Below, in pieces: positions 45,552-54,045 of a DNA stretch of 64,000 nt; within the stretch, counting starts at the first letter, position 1; every line of letters starts with the position of its first letter. The notes under the pieces were generated by a model that worked only from the letters and a program-made list of their open reading frames with translations, made no database searches and was not told the DNA's origin. Origin of the DNA: JALZKA01 sp963717635 (GTDB lineage: Bacteria; Actinomycetota; Thermoleophilia; Solirubrobacterales; 70-9); the NCBI GenBank assembly GCA_963717635.1, contig OY970347.1, positions 1,550,001-1,614,000 of the forward strand, in the 5' to 3' direction. The position numbers and the translations under genes were made by a program.

Positions 45552-45631
45552 GTGAGAGGACCGTGAGCCAGGCATGAGAGTTGCTCTCATCCTTGTCAAA
45601 AGCTCTCACCCGCCTCTCATGCCAATCTCAT
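45552..45631. promoter_or_regulatory. Seven phased (A/G)TGAG heptamers, candidate OmpR-type regulator array
   Basis: On the plus strand GTGAGAG, GTGAGCC and ATGAGAG start at 45552, 45563 and 45574, an exact 11-bp period. On the minus strand ATGAGAG starts at 45590, then GTGAGAG, ATGAGAG and ATGAGAT at 45609, 45620 and 45631, again 11 bp apart. The inner pair forms ATGAGAG-TTG-CTCTCAT. Direct heptamers with 11-bp period are how PhoP/OmpR-type response regulators bind. The array lies between the LPFTG gene and the 45684 gene, beside an OmpR-type system. Confidence 0.75.
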
Positions 45632-45683
45632 GATCGTGCGCGAGGCTAACAGCTGTGCGCATTTGGCTGGAGAGGGGGGCTCG

Positions 45684-46022
45684 GTGAGATCCAGGGTCGG
45701 CATCGCCGTGCAGGCGGTCGGCGTTGCGGCACTCGGGATCGTCGTGTATTTCGCCTTTCTCCATCCGGACGGTTCCAACACGCCCACCACAATCGAGGTG
45801 GATGACGGCGCCGAAATCTCGGTCCCCCCCCAGCGGTCGCGCCGGACCAAGGACAAGCCCAAGGATCCAAAACCGAAATCGAGGAGGGCCAAGCGGGCCT
45901 CCGGGCCGGTCTTCCTCCCGCCGCCGCCCGTCGCCGGGACGAATGGAGATACACCCACGGAGTCCCAATACGAGACCGTGGTCGCCCGGATTCTGGGCGA
46001 CGTGGCACGACCGGGCCGCTGA
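45684..46022 (+). CDS. Signal-anchored Lys/Pro-rich protein
   Basis: A 112-residue protein: an N-terminal helix VGIAVQAVGVAALGIVVYFA anchors it, followed by an acidic strip, a Lys/Arg/Pro-rich stretch (TKDKPKDPKPKSRRAKRA) and a Pro-rich end containing TPTESQYETVVARILG. PTESQY matches the PTxxQY motif of the two LPFTG proteins here. GTG at 45684 with GGAGAGG upstream is preferred over ATG at 45630, which falls in the heptamer array. Function unknown. It precedes the histidine kinase gene by 75 bases. Confidence 0.72.
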   Translation: MRSRVGIAVQAVGVAALGIVVYFAFLHPDGSNTPTTIEVDDGAEISVPPQRSRRTKDKPKDPKPKSRRAKRASGPVFLPPPPVAGTNGDTPTESQYETVVARILGDVARPGR

Positions 46023-46097
46023 CCTGACGCAAGCACGATCTCGTCCGCGCAGACCGGAAGCGACGCTGGCACGAGCCGCCGCGGTTATCGTCCCCGC

Positions 46098-47552
46098 GTG
46101 TCCAACCCGTCCGACTCCCCCGCTCTGAGCAACGGCCGCCGGCCGTTGCTGGGTGATGTCCGCACCCGGGTTCTGGTCTCGTTTCTTATCCTGCTCGTCG
46201 TTTCGACCGCAGCCTCGCTACTCGTGCTGCGGGAGGTGCTGTTCTCCCGAATCGGGGGCGAGGTCCAGGAGCGCTTGAGCACACAGGTCGACGCGCTGCG
46301 GCTGTTGACCCTGGAGGGAACCGATCCGGAGGACGGCGAGCCTCTGCGCGGCGACCTGGAGCGCATCTTCAGCGTCTTCCTGCGGCGCGAGCGCCCGCTC
46401 GAGGATGGGTCGCTATCCGCCTACATCGACGGCGAGCCCTTCGGTGCCGTGCCACCGAACTACCTCGAATCCACCTTCGCCTCGCTGGCATCGATCGACG
46501 AGCCTGAGAGCGGCGAGTTGGTCGACCCCCTGGGGACGGTTCGCTTCGTCGCGGTGCCAGTGAGCGGGGACGGCCCGAGCGGGGTCGTAGTGGCCGGCAA
46601 GCTGCTCAACGAAGAGCGCGATCGCGTCGAGAGCGCGGTTCGAATCGCCGCCGGCGTCTCGATCGTGATCACGCTGCTGGCTTCGCTCTTCATCTGGCTG
46701 GCAGCGGGCCGTGCGGTGCAGCCCCTCCGGGCCCTGGCGCGCACGACCAGGACTATCACGGAGAGCGACCTCTCCGACCGGGTCGCCGTGCGCGGTGAGA
46801 GCGAGATCGCCGAGCTTGGCCGAACCTTCAACGGGATGCTCGACCGACTTCAATCGGCCTTCGCCTCACAGAAGGAGTTCCTGGCCGATGTCGGTCACGA
46901 GCTGCGGACCCCGATAACCGTGATCCGAGGGCATATCGAAACGTTCGGGGACGACCCGGACGAACGTCGCGAGGCGATCGCCGTGATCAACGACGAGCTT
47001 GAGCGGATGAGTCGGCTCGTCGACGACCTCCTGCTGCTCGCACGATCCGACCGTCCCGACTTCCTGCGGGTTGAACCGCTCGACCTGGACATGCTCACGA
47101 ACGAACTGTTCGCCAAGGTGCGGACCCTCGGGGTGCGCCGCTGGCTCGTCGACTCCACCGCCGTGGGACTGGTCACCGCCGACCCCCACCGACTCACATC
47201 CGCGGTCATGAATCTCGCTCAGAACGCGGTTCGCCACACCCACGGCGACCAGGCGATCGCGCTGGGCAGTGCGCTCGAAGACCGCGTGGTGCGACTCTGG
47301 GTGCGCGACGAGGGCCAGGGCATCGCCCCGCATGACCAGGAGCGGATCTTCGAACGCTTCGCGGCCGGCGCGCAGCCCGTCCCGGGCCATGGGGCCGGGC
47401 TCGGCCTGGCGATTGTCAAGGCGATCGCCGAGGCTCACGGGGGACACGTCGAGCTGGACTCCACCCTCGGTCATGGCGCAACGTTCACAATCGTGATCCA
47501 AAGCGGAGAGCCTCCCCCGCCCGGCACCGAAACGCCATGGCAAGAATCCTGA
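46098..47552 (+). CDS. Sensor histidine kinase
   Basis: A 484-residue membrane kinase. Helices at about residues 24-44 and 183-203 flank a periplasmic-type sensor of about 135 residues of unknown fold. HAMP follows (about 204-256), then the phospho-acceptor His267 in FLADVGHELRTPITVIRGHI, and HATPase boxes NLAQNAVRHTHGD, DEGQGIAPHDQERIFERF and GHGAGLGLAIVKAIAEAHGG. GTG at 46098 has TATCGT six bases upstream (leaderless). Its end overlaps the response-regulator gene by 16 bases. The stimulus is unknown; the targets suggest an envelope signal. Confidence 0.95.
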   Translation: MSNPSDSPALSNGRRPLLGDVRTRVLVSFLILLVVSTAASLLVLREVLFSRIGGEVQERLSTQVDALRLLTLEGTDPEDGEPLRGDLERIFSVFLRRERPLEDGSLSAYIDGEPFGAVPPNYLESTFASLASIDEPESGELVDPLGTVRFVAVPVSGDGPSGVVVAGKLLNEERDRVESAVRIAAGVSIVITLLASLFIWLAAGRAVQPLRALARTTRTITESDLSDRVAVRGESEIAELGRTFNGMLDRLQSAFASQKEFLADVGHELRTPITVIRGHIETFGDDPDERREAIAVINDELERMSRLVDDLLLLARSDRPDFLRVEPLDLDMLTNELFAKVRTLGVRRWLVDSTAVGLVTADPHRLTSAVMNLAQNAVRHTHGDQAIALGSALEDRVVRLWVRDEGQGIAPHDQERIFERFAAGAQPVPGHGAGLGLAIVKAIAEAHGGHVELDSTLGHGATFTIVIQSGEPPPPGTETPWQES

Positions 47553-48202
47553 TCGCCGAAGACGAGCCACGGCTGGCCGCGTTCCTCGAAAAGGGGCTTC
47601 GATCCGGTGGCTTTACCACGACGGTCGTAGGCGACGGGCCCAGCGCCGAGGCAACGGCGAGCGACGAGGAGTTCGACCTGATGATCCTGGACCTCGGCCT
47701 GCCGGGCAAGGACGGACTGGAGGTGTTGCGCGAGCTCCGAGCCGCGGGCAACCGGCTGCCGGTGATCATCCTCACCGCCCGCGACGACACCAACGATCGC
47801 GTCGCGGGACTCGAAGCCGGAGCGGACGACTACATCGGCAAGCCCTTCCACTTCGAGGAGCTCGTCGCCCGGGTCCGCGCACGCCTGCGCGATGAAGGCC
47901 CAAGCGACGTCGGCCGCCACCAGATCGGTGTCGGCGGCATCACCCTGGACCTCCGCACGCGCTGGGTCAGCGCCGGCGACACGCAGGTAGAGCTGAGCGC
48001 CCGCGAATTCGAGCTGCTCCGCACCTTCCTCGAGCATCCGAACCAGGCCCTGAGCCGCGAGCAGCTGCTGGCCCACGTCTGGGGCTACGACTACGACCCA
48101 GGCTCGAACGTCGTCGACGTGTACGTTGGCTACCTCCGCCGTAAGCTTGGCTCCCGAAGCTTCGAGACGGTCCGCGGCGTCGGCTACCGCTACCGGGCCT
48201 AG
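47537..48202 (+). CDS. OmpR-family response regulator
   Basis: A 221-residue regulator. Receiver domain: acidic pair in LIAEDEPRLA, phospho-acceptor Asp52 in LMILDLGLPGKDG, Lys102 in IGKPFHFEEL. The C-terminal winged helix reads LSAREFELLRTFLEHPNQAL, then SREQLLAHVWGYDYDPGSNV and VDVYVGYLRRKLG. It overlaps the kinase gene and is its partner. It is the natural candidate to bind the 11-bp-phased heptamers at 45552-45631. Confidence 0.96.
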   Translation: MARILIAEDEPRLAAFLEKGLRSGGFTTTVVGDGPSAEATASDEEFDLMILDLGLPGKDGLEVLRELRAAGNRLPVIILTARDDTNDRVAGLEAGADDYIGKPFHFEELVARVRARLRDEGPSDVGRHQIGVGGITLDLRTRWVSAGDTQVELSAREFELLRTFLEHPNQALSREQLLAHVWGYDYDPGSNVVDVYVGYLRRKLGSRSFETVRGVGYRYRA

Positions 48203-48210
48203 GAGTACGA

Positions 48211-48648
48211 GTGTCGTCGTATCGACAGCAGACGATGATCGAGGCCCCCGTCGGGGATGTCTGGGCCTGGGTCGGCGATCCGCGTCGCTATCCCGATTGG
48301 GCCGGGAACATCATCAGCGTCACAGGGCTTGCGACGGTCGCGGCCGACGCGACGTTCCGGCAGGTCAGCCAGGCGCCGCTCGGGAGGACCGAGACCACGT
48401 TCAAGATCGAGGAGCTGGATGACCTGCATGCGATCAAGCTCCGCTGCCAGCAAAGCGGCTTTTACTCGCGGTGGGTACTTACCGAAGCGCAGTCCTCGAC
48501 CTTCGCCGAAGTCGAAATCGGAGTCGAGCCGACCGCGGTCCAGTACCGCATCCTCTTCGGCGCGATGGGGAAACGCTACTTCCGGCGACTCTCCGAGCAA
48601 GCGATTGACGGATTGAGAGCGAAGCTCGCCAGGGAACGGGCAGGCTAG
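48211..48648 (+). CDS. SRPBCC-family (START-like) protein
   Basis: A 145-residue protein with the START-like pattern YRQQTMIEAPVGDVWAWVGD, PRRYPDWAGNI, a long sheet region and the closing helix RRLSEQAIDGLRAKLARER. Such proteins bind hydrophobic ligands or act in polyketide or toxin-antitoxin contexts; no ligand is evident. It starts eight bases after the response regulator, so it is likely in the same operon. Its stop shares CTAG with the convergent gene. Confidence 0.85.
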   Translation: MSSYRQQTMIEAPVGDVWAWVGDPRRYPDWAGNIISVTGLATVAADATFRQVSQAPLGRTETTFKIEELDDLHAIKLRCQQSGFYSRWVLTEAQSSTFAEVEIGVEPTAVQYRILFGAMGKRYFRRLSEQAIDGLRAKLARERAG

Positions 48649-49037
48649 CTCAGCGCGTCGCGCAGGTCGAAGGCGCGTAGGCCCTCGGGGCCGGACTCAG
48701 TGCAGTCAAAGAACCGGTGGTTGACGCAGCGCTCTTCGGTCCCGACGTACGCGGGCTCGACGCTGAACTGGCATTGGGGGAGCGGTGCTCCGGTCATCTT
48801 CAGGCCGCCGAAGCCGCCAGCGTTCTCGGCCAGCTCGAACATCTCGACGTCGACCTCGGCCCGGAAGACCTTGCGCAGACAGCCCATATAGCGGTTGCCG
48901 GTGAACTTGTCCTCGTAGCTGTAGAGATAGCTGCAGCGCATCTCGAGACAGCCGCGCGGCTCGACCAGCTTGTCGCAGTAAGCAGCGCACCGGCGGCATT
49001 CGCCGTGCTTTGCGGCCTCACGCTGCTCGAGCGCCAT
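48645..49037 (-). CDS. Cysteine-rich protein, unknown
   Basis: A 130-residue soluble protein with nine cysteines. The N-terminal part has ECRRCAAYCDKLVEPRGC and EMRCSYLYSYEDKFTGNRY followed by MGCLRKVF; three more Cys are in the C-terminal part, including a final FFDCTES. The spacing suggests a metal or Fe-S site, but no known family is recognised. It follows dnaE on the same strand by nine bases and is probably co-transcribed with it. Confidence 0.75.
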   Translation of the reverse strand: MALEQREAAKHGECRRCAAYCDKLVEPRGCLEMRCSYLYSYEDKFTGNRYMGCLRKVFRAEVDVEMFELAENAGGFGGLKMTGAPLPQCQFSVEPAYVGTEERCVNHRFFDCTESGPEGLRAFDLRDALS

Positions 49038-49046
49038 TTGCGCAGT

Positions 49047-52000
49047 CTAAGCGGCCAGAGCCTTGGGGCCCAGGAGCTGGTCGAGCTCCGCGCGCAGCCC
49101 GTGGTCCGGGTCGACGCGGTAGCCGTCGCCGAAGCGGAGATGGCGGATGCCTTCGCGGGTCGTCATCTCGATCGTCACCTCGGTCCGCCCGGGATATGCC
49201 TCGAACAGGCCCTTCAGCTCCTCGACCAGCTCCGCACCGAAGCTGCCGGCGTCGATGCGGAGGACGATCTGCCCGGGCGCGGCGCGCTTGCTCGCGCGCT
49301 CCCGAGCCTTCGCGAGCTCGTCCGCATCGGGCTCGAAGGTGCTCGCATCCTGGACCACGACGCTGATCTGGTCGCGTCCCTTCTGGTCGACGCGCCCCCG
49401 CACCACGACGACGCGGTCGAGCGCGATCGCCTGGGCCTGCTCGCCTGCCGCGTCGCGGACGAACAGCTCGACCTGGCCCTCGAGGTCGTCGAGCTTTGCG
49501 AACATCACGTAGCCGCCGTTGCGGGTCCGCACCTTCTTCGCCTCGGCCACGATCCCACCGACTGTTATCCAGGCCCCGTCGGCCTTGCCGGCGACGTCAG
49601 CCAGCGTGCAGTCGACCGCCTCGCGCAGCGCTTCCCGGACCTCGGTCAGCGGGTGCGACGAGAGGAATGTGCCGAGCGTCTCCTTCTCGAGCGTGAGCAG
49701 CTCGCGCTGGCCGAACTCCTCGCTCGGGACCGGTGGGCGCTGGGGGCTGAAGGCGCCGGCGGCAGGCTCGCCTGCGTCCCCGTCGCCCCCGAGGTCGAAG
49801 ATCGAGCCCTGGCCGCGAAGCGCGTCGTCCTGCGCCTGCTGCCCGCTCGACTGGGCCTGCGGAAGGACCTCGAGCATCCCCTTGCGGCTGGCGCCGGTCG
49901 AGTCGAGACCGCCGCACTTGACCAGGCATTCGATCGCGCGCTTATTGACCGCGCGGGCATCAACCCGATCGCAGAAGTCCCAGATCGACTCGAATGGACC
50001 ACCCCGCTCGCGAGCTCCGACAATCGCCCCCACCGCCTGGTGGCCGACGTTCTTGACGGCGTCGAGGCCGAACCGGATCGAGGTGCCGGAGACGACGAAG
50101 CTGTGCTCGGACTCGTTGACGTCGGGGGGCAGCACGTCGATCCCCATCTCGTTGCAACGGTTGACGAAGAACGGCACCTTGTCCTTCGTCGACATGACCG
50201 AGGAGATCACGGCCGCCATGTACTCGGCCGGGAAGTTGGCCTTCAGGTAGGCGGTCCGGTAGGCGATCAGCGCGTAGCAGGCCGCATGGCTCTTGTTGAA
50301 GCTGTAATCGGCCGCCGCGGTCATCAGCGACCATAGGTCGTCGGCCACGCGGCGCTGGGTGCCGGACTCCTGACACCCGGCCAGGAACTGGTCCTTCATC
50401 GTCGCCATCAGGTCGCGCTTCTTCTTCCCGATTGCCTTGCGGAGATCGTCGGCCTCGGCCGGCGCGAAGCCGCCGAGCTGCTTGGCGATCTCCATCAGCT
50501 GCTCCTGGTAGATGCAGCAGCCGTAGGTTGGCTGGGTGATCTGGCGCAGACGCTCGTCCGGGTAGGTGACGCTCGAGGGGTCGCGCTTGCCGCTCGCGTA
50601 GTCGTCGATGTAGCGCATCGCCCCGGGCCGGTAGAGCGCGACCAGGGCGACGATGTCGTCGAACCCGGTCGGCCGCACCTTGCGCAGGGCGTCGCGCATG
50701 CCGTCGGACTCGAGCTGGAACACCCCAATCGAATCGCCCCGGGCCAGCATCTCGTAGGTCTTGACGTCGTCCATCGGAATCGCCTGCATGTCGACGTCCG
50801 CGTCGCGCGAGCGCTTGATGATCGCCACCGCGTCCTCGATCACGTCCAGGTTTCGCAGGCCGAGGAAGTCCATCTTCAGCAGGCCGATCTCCTCGATCGG
50901 GCCCATCGAGTACTGGGTCACGATCTTGTACTGGCGCTCGAGCCGGCCGCTCAAGCCCCGTTCCGCGGGGGCCTGGCGATCCTCGGCCAGCTGCAGCGGC
51001 ACGATCTCGTCCAGCGGGCGGTCGGCGATCACCACGGCGGCGGCGTGAATCGAGTTGTTGCGGACCTTGCCCTCGAGCCCCTGGGCAACGTCCACGATCC
51101 GCTTGGCGTCGGCGTCGGCGTCGACCGCGTGGCGCAGCTCCTGCCCGGCCTTGAGACAGTCCTCGAAGCTGGGGCTGCGGCCCATGATCGGCTCTGGGAT
51201 CAACTTGGCGATGCGATCCCCCGTGCCGTAGTCGTAGCCGAGCACCCGCGCCGCGTCACGGGTGGCCTGGCGCGGCGCCATCTTGCCGAAGGTGATGATC
51301 TGGGCGACCGACTCGCGGCCGTACTTCTCCTGCACATAGCGGATCACGCGCTCGCGCCCGCGCACCGAGAAGTCGATGTCGATGTCCGGCATCGACTTAC
51401 GGGCCGGGTTCAGGAAGCGCTCGAAGAGCAGCTCGTTGGCCAGCGGATCGAGATCGGTGATGTCGAGCGCGTAGGCGACGATCGAGCCCGCAGCCGAGCC
51501 GCGGCCTGGCCCGACCGCGACGTCGTTTGCCTTCGCGTACTTCACGAAGTCCCAGACGATCAGGAAGTACGACTCGAAGCCCATGTCCCCGATCACGCCG
51601 AGCTCGAACTCGAGGCGCTCGATCGCCGACGCCGGCGCCGGATCGCCGTAGCGGTCACGCAGGCCCTCGGTGGCCAGTCGCCGCAACATCGCGGCCGGCT
51701 CCTCACCCTCGGGCGTCGGGAAGCGCGGCAACAGCAGCTTGCCGAGCTCGATCTCGGTCTCGCAGCGATCGGCGATCTCGATCGTCGTCGGCACCGCCTC
51801 GGGCCACGGTTTGAACGCGTCCAGCATCTCCTCGTGGCTCTTCAGGAAGAACTCGTTGGTGTCGAAGCGCAGCTTCGGCTGCTCGAGCGTCGACTTGGTC
51901 TGCACGCAGAGCAGCGCCGCGTGGTGGTCGTAATCCTCGCGCCGCAGGTAGTGGACGTCCCCGGTGGCGACCAGCGGGCGGCCGACCTCGCGCGCATAAC

Positions 52001-52571
52001 GGACGATCCCCTCGTTGGCCTTGTCCTGCTCGGGGATGCCGTTGACCTGGATCTCCATGTAAACGTTGTCGGGCCCGAAAGCCTGGAGCAGGTCGTCCAA
52101 GTGGGCGCGCGCGTCGACCGGGCGGTCCTCGACCAGGCGGCGACAGAAGCGTGACTGGAGGCAGCCGGTGAGGGCGATCAGGCCGGCGGAGTGGCGCTCC
52201 AGCATCGCCATGTCGACGTTTGCTTTGCCGCGCCCGAAGCCGTCGAGAAAACCCGCCGAGCTGAGCTTGACGAGGTTGCGAAACCCCTCGTCGGAGGCCG
52301 CCAGCAGCGTCAGGTGATTGCGCTCGGCGCGGCGGTCAGCCGCCTTTACGTCGTCGACCGTGTACGCCTCGAGGCCGAGGATCGGCTTGACCCCGGCAGC
52401 CTTGCAGGCCTTGTAGTGCTCGATCGCGCCGTTCATCACGCCGTGGTCGGTCAGGCCCAGCGCCGGCATGCCGAGGTCCGCCGCGCGCTGCGCCATCTTG
52501 CCGATCTTGCAAGCGCCGTCGAGCAGCGAGTACTCGCTGTGGACATGGAGATGGGCGACGGCTCCGCTCAC
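49047..52571 (-). CDS. dnaE: DNA polymerase III alpha subunit (DnaE1 type)
   Basis: The replicative polymerase subunit, 1174 residues. The N-terminal PHP domain keeps metal-binding residues (HLHVHSEYSLLDGA, LTDHGVMNGAIEHYKACKAA, LVATGDVHYLRREDYDHHAA), as in actinobacterial enzymes where it proofreads. The polymerase core has GPGRGSAAGSIVAYALDITD and PDIDIDFSVRGRERVIRYVQ with the catalytic Asp pair. Helix-hairpin-helix and OB domains follow. GTG at 52571 is preceded by CAAGAT six bases upstream. Confidence 0.97.
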   Translation of the reverse strand: MSGAVAHLHVHSEYSLLDGACKIGKMAQRAADLGMPALGLTDHGVMNGAIEHYKACKAAGVKPILGLEAYTVDDVKAADRRAERNHLTLLAASDEGFRNLVKLSSAGFLDGFGRGKANVDMAMLERHSAGLIALTGCLQSRFCRRLVEDRPVDARAHLDDLLQAFGPDNVYMEIQVNGIPEQDKANEGIVRYAREVGRPLVATGDVHYLRREDYDHHAALLCVQTKSTLEQPKLRFDTNEFFLKSHEEMLDAFKPWPEAVPTTIEIADRCETEIELGKLLLPRFPTPEGEEPAAMLRRLATEGLRDRYGDPAPASAIERLEFELGVIGDMGFESYFLIVWDFVKYAKANDVAVGPGRGSAAGSIVAYALDITDLDPLANELLFERFLNPARKSMPDIDIDFSVRGRERVIRYVQEKYGRESVAQIITFGKMAPRQATRDAARVLGYDYGTGDRIAKLIPEPIMGRSPSFEDCLKAGQELRHAVDADADAKRIVDVAQGLEGKVRNNSIHAAAVVIADRPLDEIVPLQLAEDRQAPAERGLSGRLERQYKIVTQYSMGPIEEIGLLKMDFLGLRNLDVIEDAVAIIKRSRDADVDMQAIPMDDVKTYEMLARGDSIGVFQLESDGMRDALRKVRPTGFDDIVALVALYRPGAMRYIDDYASGKRDPSSVTYPDERLRQITQPTYGCCIYQEQLMEIAKQLGGFAPAEADDLRKAIGKKKRDLMATMKDQFLAGCQESGTQRRVADDLWSLMTAAADYSFNKSHAACYALIAYRTAYLKANFPAEYMAAVISSVMSTKDKVPFFVNRCNEMGIDVLPPDVNESEHSFVVSGTSIRFGLDAVKNVGHQAVGAIVGARERGGPFESIWDFCDRVDARAVNKRAIECLVKCGGLDSTGASRKGMLEVLPQAQSSGQQAQDDALRGQGSIFDLGGDGDAGEPAAGAFSPQRPPVPSEEFGQRELLTLEKETLGTFLSSHPLTEVREALREAVDCTLADVAGKADGAWITVGGIVAEAKKVRTRNGGYVMFAKLDDLEGQVELFVRDAAGEQAQAIALDRVVVVRGRVDQKGRDQISVVVQDASTFEPDADELAKARERASKRAAPGQIVLRIDAGSFGAELVEELKGLFEAYPGRTEVTIEMTTREGIRHLRFGDGYRVDPDHGLRAELDQLLGPKALAA

Positions 52572-52653
52572 GTTTTCATCTTGTCAGCGGGGTCAGATGC
52601 CAACCCGTGCCTTTCCTGCAACGTGCGGGGCTTGCGGGGCCTATCCTCGAGCT

Positions 52654-53085
52654 GTGATCTGGTTGCTCCGCCATGGCGAGGCCGAGGACGAGGCCGGCGA
52701 CGATGCCGCGCGCTCGCTCACCGCGAAGGGCGAGCTCCAATCCCGAGCCGCGGGCGCTGCTCTGGCGCGGCTCGGTGCCGAGGTGGAGACCTGCCTCGCG
52801 AGCCCGAAGGTCCGCGCTCGGGCAACCGCCGAACTGGCATGCGGGGAGCTTGGCATCGGGGTCGAGATCAACGAGGCGCTGCGCGGCGGTGACTTCGACC
52901 CCGGCGAGCTGACCGCCGGGCTCGGAGACGTGCTGTTGGTTGGGCACGAACCCGATTTCTCGCGCGCGATCGAGCGAACGACGGGCGCTCGTGTCGATCT
53001 CGAGAAGGGCGGCCTCGCGGCGATCGACGGGGGCGTCTTGGTGAGCCTTTTGCGTCCGGCTCAGATCGGTTCGATCACCAGCTAG
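52654..53085 (+). CDS. SixA-like histidine phosphatase
   Basis: A 143-residue RHG-type phosphatase: the catalytic WLLRHGEAEDEAGDDAARSL start, Arg in CLASPKVRARATAELA and the second His in VLLVGHEPDFSRAIERTTGA. This is the SixA branch, which in E. coli removes phosphate from a histidine phosphotransfer protein; the partner here is unknown. GTG at 52654 follows TATCCT by six bases, so it is leaderless. The stop shares CTAG with the convergent gene. Confidence 0.88.
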   Translation: MIWLLRHGEAEDEAGDDAARSLTAKGELQSRAAGAALARLGAEVETCLASPKVRARATAELACGELGIGVEINEALRGGDFDPGELTAGLGDVLLVGHEPDFSRAIERTTGARVDLEKGGLAAIDGGVLVSLLRPAQIGSITS

Positions 53086-53942
53086 CTGCTGGCGATCGTG
53101 TCGAGCAGACGGCGCTCCGCTGCGGCGATTCGATCGGCCGCCTGCGCCTCGCGCTTGACGGCGTCGCGAAGCTTCGATTCGAGCTCCGCCGCGCGCATCG
53201 CCAGGGCTGCCGAACCGCCGGCCCGCGAAGCCGACGCGAGGGCCTGGCCTTCGATCTCAGCCAGACGCGCCTGGAACCGGCCGACCTCCCCGCCGACCCG
53301 CTCGACGCGCCGGAGCGCCGCCGCGAGCGGACGAGCGGCCTGGCCCTCGGCGCGCTCGATCTGCGACGTGGCCGCGCGGAGGCGCTGTTCAGCTTCCGCG
53401 ATGCGCCTGGCGGCAACCCCTGCTCGTTCGGCCAGCGCTTCGTCGGCGCGAGCGAGCCGAGCGTCCAGCTCGCCGATCAGGCTGCCGCCGCGCTGCTCGA
53501 GCTTCGTCAGCGCCTGGCTGACCCGACGCGAGCTCTCGGCGCGCGCCAGCTTCAACTCCTGCCGGCGCTCGCGGCGTGAGCGCTTCGGCAGCGACTCATC
53601 GATCGTCGCCTGTGCGACCTTGCGCACCTGCGCCAGCTGCGCCCGTCCTGCTGCCTCCGCCTCCACCGACAGCCGCGCGAGGGCCGCTGAGAGCTGGGTC
53701 GTGATCAGGTCCTCCGCCTTGCTCTCGAGCTGCTCGAGCGAGCCCGCGAGCTCGGCCGACGCGATCCGGGACAGCTCGTCCGCGGCCCGGGCGCGCAGCG
53801 CGGCCTCGTCGCGCTCGGCCTCGGCGGCGATGTCGCGCAGGCTGCGGCCGATCGATTCCCGCGCGCGGGCGATTCGATCCTCCATCTCGCCGCCGCCGAC
53901 CGGCGAACCGCTCGGCTCAGACCGGTCGTCGTTCTCCGCCAC
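53082..53942 (-). CDS. Long coiled-coil protein
   Basis: A 286-residue protein almost wholly alpha-helical and rich in Ala, Arg and Glu, with heptad patterns from about residue 20 to the end (RESIGRSLRDIAAEAERDEA; ARADEALAERAGVAARRIAE). There is no membrane helix and no known domain. It may be a scaffold or cytoskeleton-like protein. GTG at 53942. It lies 103 bases downstream of the PAS-LuxR gene on the same strand. Confidence 0.75.
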   Translation of the reverse strand: MAENDDRSEPSGSPVGGGEMEDRIARARESIGRSLRDIAAEAERDEAALRARAADELSRIASAELAGSLEQLESKAEDLITTQLSAALARLSVEAEAAGRAQLAQVRKVAQATIDESLPKRSRRERRQELKLARAESSRRVSQALTKLEQRGGSLIGELDARLARADEALAERAGVAARRIAEAEQRLRAATSQIERAEGQAARPLAAALRRVERVGGEVGRFQARLAEIEGQALASASRAGGSAALAMRAAELESKLRDAVKREAQAADRIAAAERRLLDTIASS

Positions 53943-54045
53943 CGCGAGTGGATGTTGCTACACGCGTCGGTCGCCAAACGCGGTGGTATCGGTGGGCGGC
54001 GCAGGCCGCGAAACCAGCATCTGCCGTTGGCTGCGACCGCGCTAG

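Noticed and set aside
53994..54045. Plus-strand short ORF with GRETSICRW resembling the MSD-RRET leader
   Set aside because: It has an extra base in the conserved block, lacks the C-run/G-run and does not lead into a plus-strand gene, so the likeness is probably chance.
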